A model generated the notes under the pieces. The model saw nothing but the letters and a program-made list of their open reading frames with translations. It was not told the DNA's origin and made no database searches. From contig NZ_FOOT01000005.1 in assembly GCF_900113285.1 (NCBI RefSeq), positions 62,001 through 126,000 on the forward strand: 64,000 nucleotides of DNA, given 5' to 3'. Positions 62,126 through 64,000 of the stretch are shown here, in pieces; position 1 is the first letter of the stretch, and every line of letters starts with the position of its first letter. This DNA is from Pontibacter chinhatensis. GTDB lineage: Bacteria; Bacteroidota; Bacteroidia; Cytophagales; Hymenobacteraceae. Made by a program: the position numbers and the translations under genes.

Positions 62126-62749
62126 CTAGCGTTCGTATTTAAAGTACATCAAGGTACCATACACCATGTGCAGCACGCCGAACCCTACTGTCCAGGCAAG
62201 CAGGCCGTAACCGGTAAAAAAGCTGACCAGCAAGCCAAGTATCACCTCGCAAATGCCCAGGTACCGGATATCGCCATAGGTATACTTGCTCCCGTTTATC
62301 AGAGCCAAGCCATAAAAAACAAGCATGGCAGGAGCTATCAGGTATAAAATACCGTGGTAAAGCAGAATGGCACAGAAGATGCCGCCAGCCGCCAACGGAA
62401 TGGCCAGGTTCATGAGCAGGCGCCTGGACTTGCTGTCCCACAGGCGGTGATTGTTAAGCTTGGCCTTGCGCGCGGTAAAGTATAGGGCAGAGCCAATAGC
62501 AAGGATGAGCACACCCAGGGCCACAGCCACCATAAACTGGATGCTGGACCAGGTAAGGGTGGCGCCGCTGTCCTGGGAATAGGTGACATTGTACTGGCTT
62601 AGGTGCCACTTTACAACAGCCGCCCCGGCAAGCGCCGACAGGCCTGCCGCCACCCCGGATAACCCGCTAAGCGAGATAAAACGGGAAGAGCGATCCATGA
62701 TGTTGCGGATCTCGTGCAGGGCTTCTAGCTGGTCTTGCTGCTGATTCAT
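62126..62749 (-). CDS. Polytopic membrane protein paired with the winged-helix regulator
   Basis: 207 residues, an N-terminal helix (MNQQQDQLEALHEIRNIMDR) and five or six transmembrane segments. No known motif. This combination, a membrane protein directly followed by a small wHTH gene, is frequent in Bacteroidota. Its start lies only 4 bp after the palindromic site at 62753, which suggests autoregulation by the regulator in the same operon. Confidence 0.72.
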   Translation of the reverse strand: MNQQQDQLEALHEIRNIMDRSSRFISLSGLSGVAAGLSALAGAAVVKWHLSQYNVTYSQDSGATLTWSSIQFMVAVALGVLILAIGSALYFTARKAKLNNHRLWDSKSRRLLMNLAIPLAAGGIFCAILLYHGILYLIAPAMLVFYGLALINGSKYTYGDIRYLGICEVILGLLVSFFTGYGLLAWTVGFGVLHMVYGTLMYFKYER

Positions 62750-62752
62750 GAT

Positions 62753-62774
62753 AAAGTACTTTGAGTTTCAAAGT
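62753..62774 (-). promoter_or_regulatory. Shared palindromic site (copy 3), before the regulator operon
   Basis: AAAGTACTTTG, spacer AGTTT, CAAAGT, ending 4 bp before the start codon of the gene at 62126-62749. Position fits autorepression. Confidence 0.65.
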
Positions 62775-63025
62775 TAATAGGGGTTTACGTAAAGTCAAGC
62801 ATCGGGTATAAAATATGCAGGAATAATTTATCAACACCGCTTCTGCCACCTGATCAGCTAAAATGGGAAGGCTTATACTTTGGGCAGGACTATCGCAGGA
62901 ACCGGAAGCGCAAGTATAAAACCTGTTTAACCAAACCCCCGGCCTTACGTTTAAATGGCAAACCAAGGGGCAGGAAGTATAAAGTATGCATCCTGCCGTT
63001 TGTTATACTTGAAAACAAATAACCT

Positions 63026-63331
63026 ATGAACTACACAGAGAACTACGAAGGCATAAAACTAGACGTACAGGCGGTTGATATTTCCATCTCGGATGCCCTG
63101 CAGCAGGGCGTGCGCGACGTGATAGACAAAGTTAAGCGCCACAACAAGAAGATAGATTCGGTGGATGTATACTTTAAAGAAGAGCCTAACCAGTCGACCA
63201 ATACCAAGAGCGTGCGCATGCGCGTGGGCATTCCGGGCAACGATGTGTTTGCCCATGATGAAGGCGATAACTGGTTTGAGCTGCTGAAAAACGTGGAAGA
63301 CAAACTGAGGCGACAACTGGAGAAGCGCTAA
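63026..63331 (+). CDS. hpf: Ribosome hibernation promoting factor, HPF/YfiA family
   Basis: 101 residues, the short HPF type. The beta-alpha-beta-beta-beta-alpha pattern is visible: VQAVDISISDALQQGVRDVIDKVKR, DSVDVYFKEE, VRMRVGIPGNDVFAHDEGDNWFELLKNVEDKLRRQLEKR. The conserved last block with the basic end contacts the ribosome decoding site in characterised members. Binds idle ribosomes in stationary phase. Its own promoter lies in the TATACTT-rich region upstream, and it is ended by a strong terminator. Confidence 0.9.
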   Translation: MNYTENYEGIKLDVQAVDISISDALQQGVRDVIDKVKRHNKKIDSVDVYFKEEPNQSTNTKSVRMRVGIPGNDVFAHDEGDNWFELLKNVEDKLRRQLEKR

Positions 63332-63353
63332 GCTGCCACCAGCCCGAAACCAC

Positions 63354-63400
63354 AAAACCCGCTGCACTTACCAAGATAAGGCAGCGGGTTTTGCATTTAG
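63354..63400 (+). terminator. Rho-independent terminator after hpf
   Basis: A perfect 12-bp stem AAAACCCGCTGC/GCAGCGGGTTTT (63354-63365 with 63381-63392). The T-tract is short, made of the last bases of the stem plus GCATTT. Confidence 0.78.
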
Positions 63401-63438
63401 TGCTTTTATAATTCGGGTTTTAAAACCTAAGTTGCGAT

Positions 63439-63522
63439 TAACCCACCCCCGCCCCTCCAAGGAGGGGAATTTCTAAAATTTTATTATTATTCCCCTCCTT
63501 GGAGGGGTTAGGGGTGGGTTTA
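63439..63522. repeat. Inverted repeat, family A (copy 4)
   Basis: Arms at 63439-63474 and 63488-63522 are inverted copies with CCTCCAAGGAGG in the centre of each arm and an AT-rich loop. Lies between hpf and the SDR gene. Confidence 0.8.
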
Positions 63523-63600
63523 CACTTCAGCGAAGTAGGCGTTAATATTTAAAGTATAGCAAAGTATACATCATACTTCACAACCGCACAAAAGTATATC

Positions 63601-64000
63601 ATGAATCACTCCTACTACCAGCAAAAAAACATCCTGATCACGGGTGCTGCGCAAGGCATTGGGCTCGGCATGGCAGAGGCCTTTGCCAGGGCCGGCGCCA
63701 ACGTCATCCTCACCGATATGGACGCGGAGGCGGGCCAGCAGGCGCTGCAGCGGCTAAAAGGGCTGCCTGCGGAGTTTATACCTTGTGATGTAAGTATAGA
63801 AAGCCAGGTGCAGGAACTGATGCGGCAGGTGGGGGAGAAGTATACTTGCCTGGACGCCCTCATCAACAACGCCGGCATAGCCGATCCGTTTCAGGGGCAG
63901 CTGCAGGAGCTATCTATAACTGACTTTGATAAAATTATCTCTGTGAACCTGCGTGGCCCCTTGCTCTGTACCAAGTATGCGCTGCCCCTGCTGCAGAAGG
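63601..64000 (+). CDS. SDR-family oxidoreductase, 3' end outside the window
   Basis: NAD(P)-dependent short-chain dehydrogenase; 133 codons are visible. The cofactor motif TGAAQGIG (14-21) and the NNAG motif (about 88-91) are present, with ILTDMD after beta-strand 2, where an acidic residue would favour NAD(H). The catalytic YxxxK lies beyond the right edge, so substrate cannot be guessed. Starts with ATG at 63601, after a TATACTT-rich spacer. Confidence 0.88.
   Translation, partial: MNHSYYQQKNILITGAAQGIGLGMAEAFARAGANVILTDMDAEAGQQALQRLKGLPAEFIPCDVSIESQVQELMRQVGEKYTCLDALINNAGIADPFQGQLQELSITDFDKIISVNLRGPLLCTKYALPLLQK

Overview
The window looks like a chromosome segment of a Bacteroidota bacterium, most likely in the Hymenobacteraceae/Pontibacter neighbourhood. 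Lineage markers are a type IX secretion (T9SS) C-terminal sorting domain, a SusC/SusD pair with clustered glycoside hydrolases, TAnnTTTG-like -7 promoter elements, an exosortase N (XrtN) module and a [4Fe-4S] APS-type reductase. The genus is inference. The word AAGTATA/TATACTT is strikingly frequent on both strands, in genes and between them.

Layout. 1-5498 (minus): partial aspartate kinase and a giant T9SS-exported surface protein. 5793-12431 (minus): a biotin cluster bioB-bioF-bioD, a helical protein of unknown function, bioA, and a beta-ketoacyl synthase. 12696-14767 (minus): three unrecognised genes, two of them AT-rich. 15016-37923 (plus): a polysaccharide utilisation locus (PUL) with a membrane-spanning propeller/HTH regulator, SusC, SusD, three GH144-type putative endo-beta-1,2-glucanases, two GH43-like proteins with discoidin domains, an SGNH esterase, a GH3 beta-glucosidase, an FGly sulfatase and an alpha/beta hydrolase. 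This suggests a decorated, sulfated, beta-1,2-glucan-like substrate. 38241-41991: a small protein, a YczE-like membrane protein and a TonB-dependent receptor.

42366-53374 holds assimilatory sulfur metabolism in two operons: sulfite reductase, SUMT, a siroheme-synthase/TSUP-transporter fusion and a MetZ-like enzyme (plus strand), and cysH-cysD-cysN (minus strand). Each operon begins with a SAM-I type riboswitch followed directly by an unlisted short ORF ending in a run of six or seven cysteine codons. This looks like dual control, with SAM sensed by RNA and cysteine sensed by a translated leader peptide. It is the most interesting system in the window.

53451-62749 (minus) carries a conserved hypothetical, an exosortase N/VIT-domain pair, a DoxX-like protein, several small membrane proteins, a DUF4153-like protein and a winged-helix regulator with its membrane partner. 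Three transcription units there share a palindromic operator-like site. The window ends with a ribosome hibernation factor and a truncated SDR oxidoreductase. Three families of intergenic inverted repeats are dispersed through the window. I saw no tRNA, rRNA, CRISPR array or transposase.
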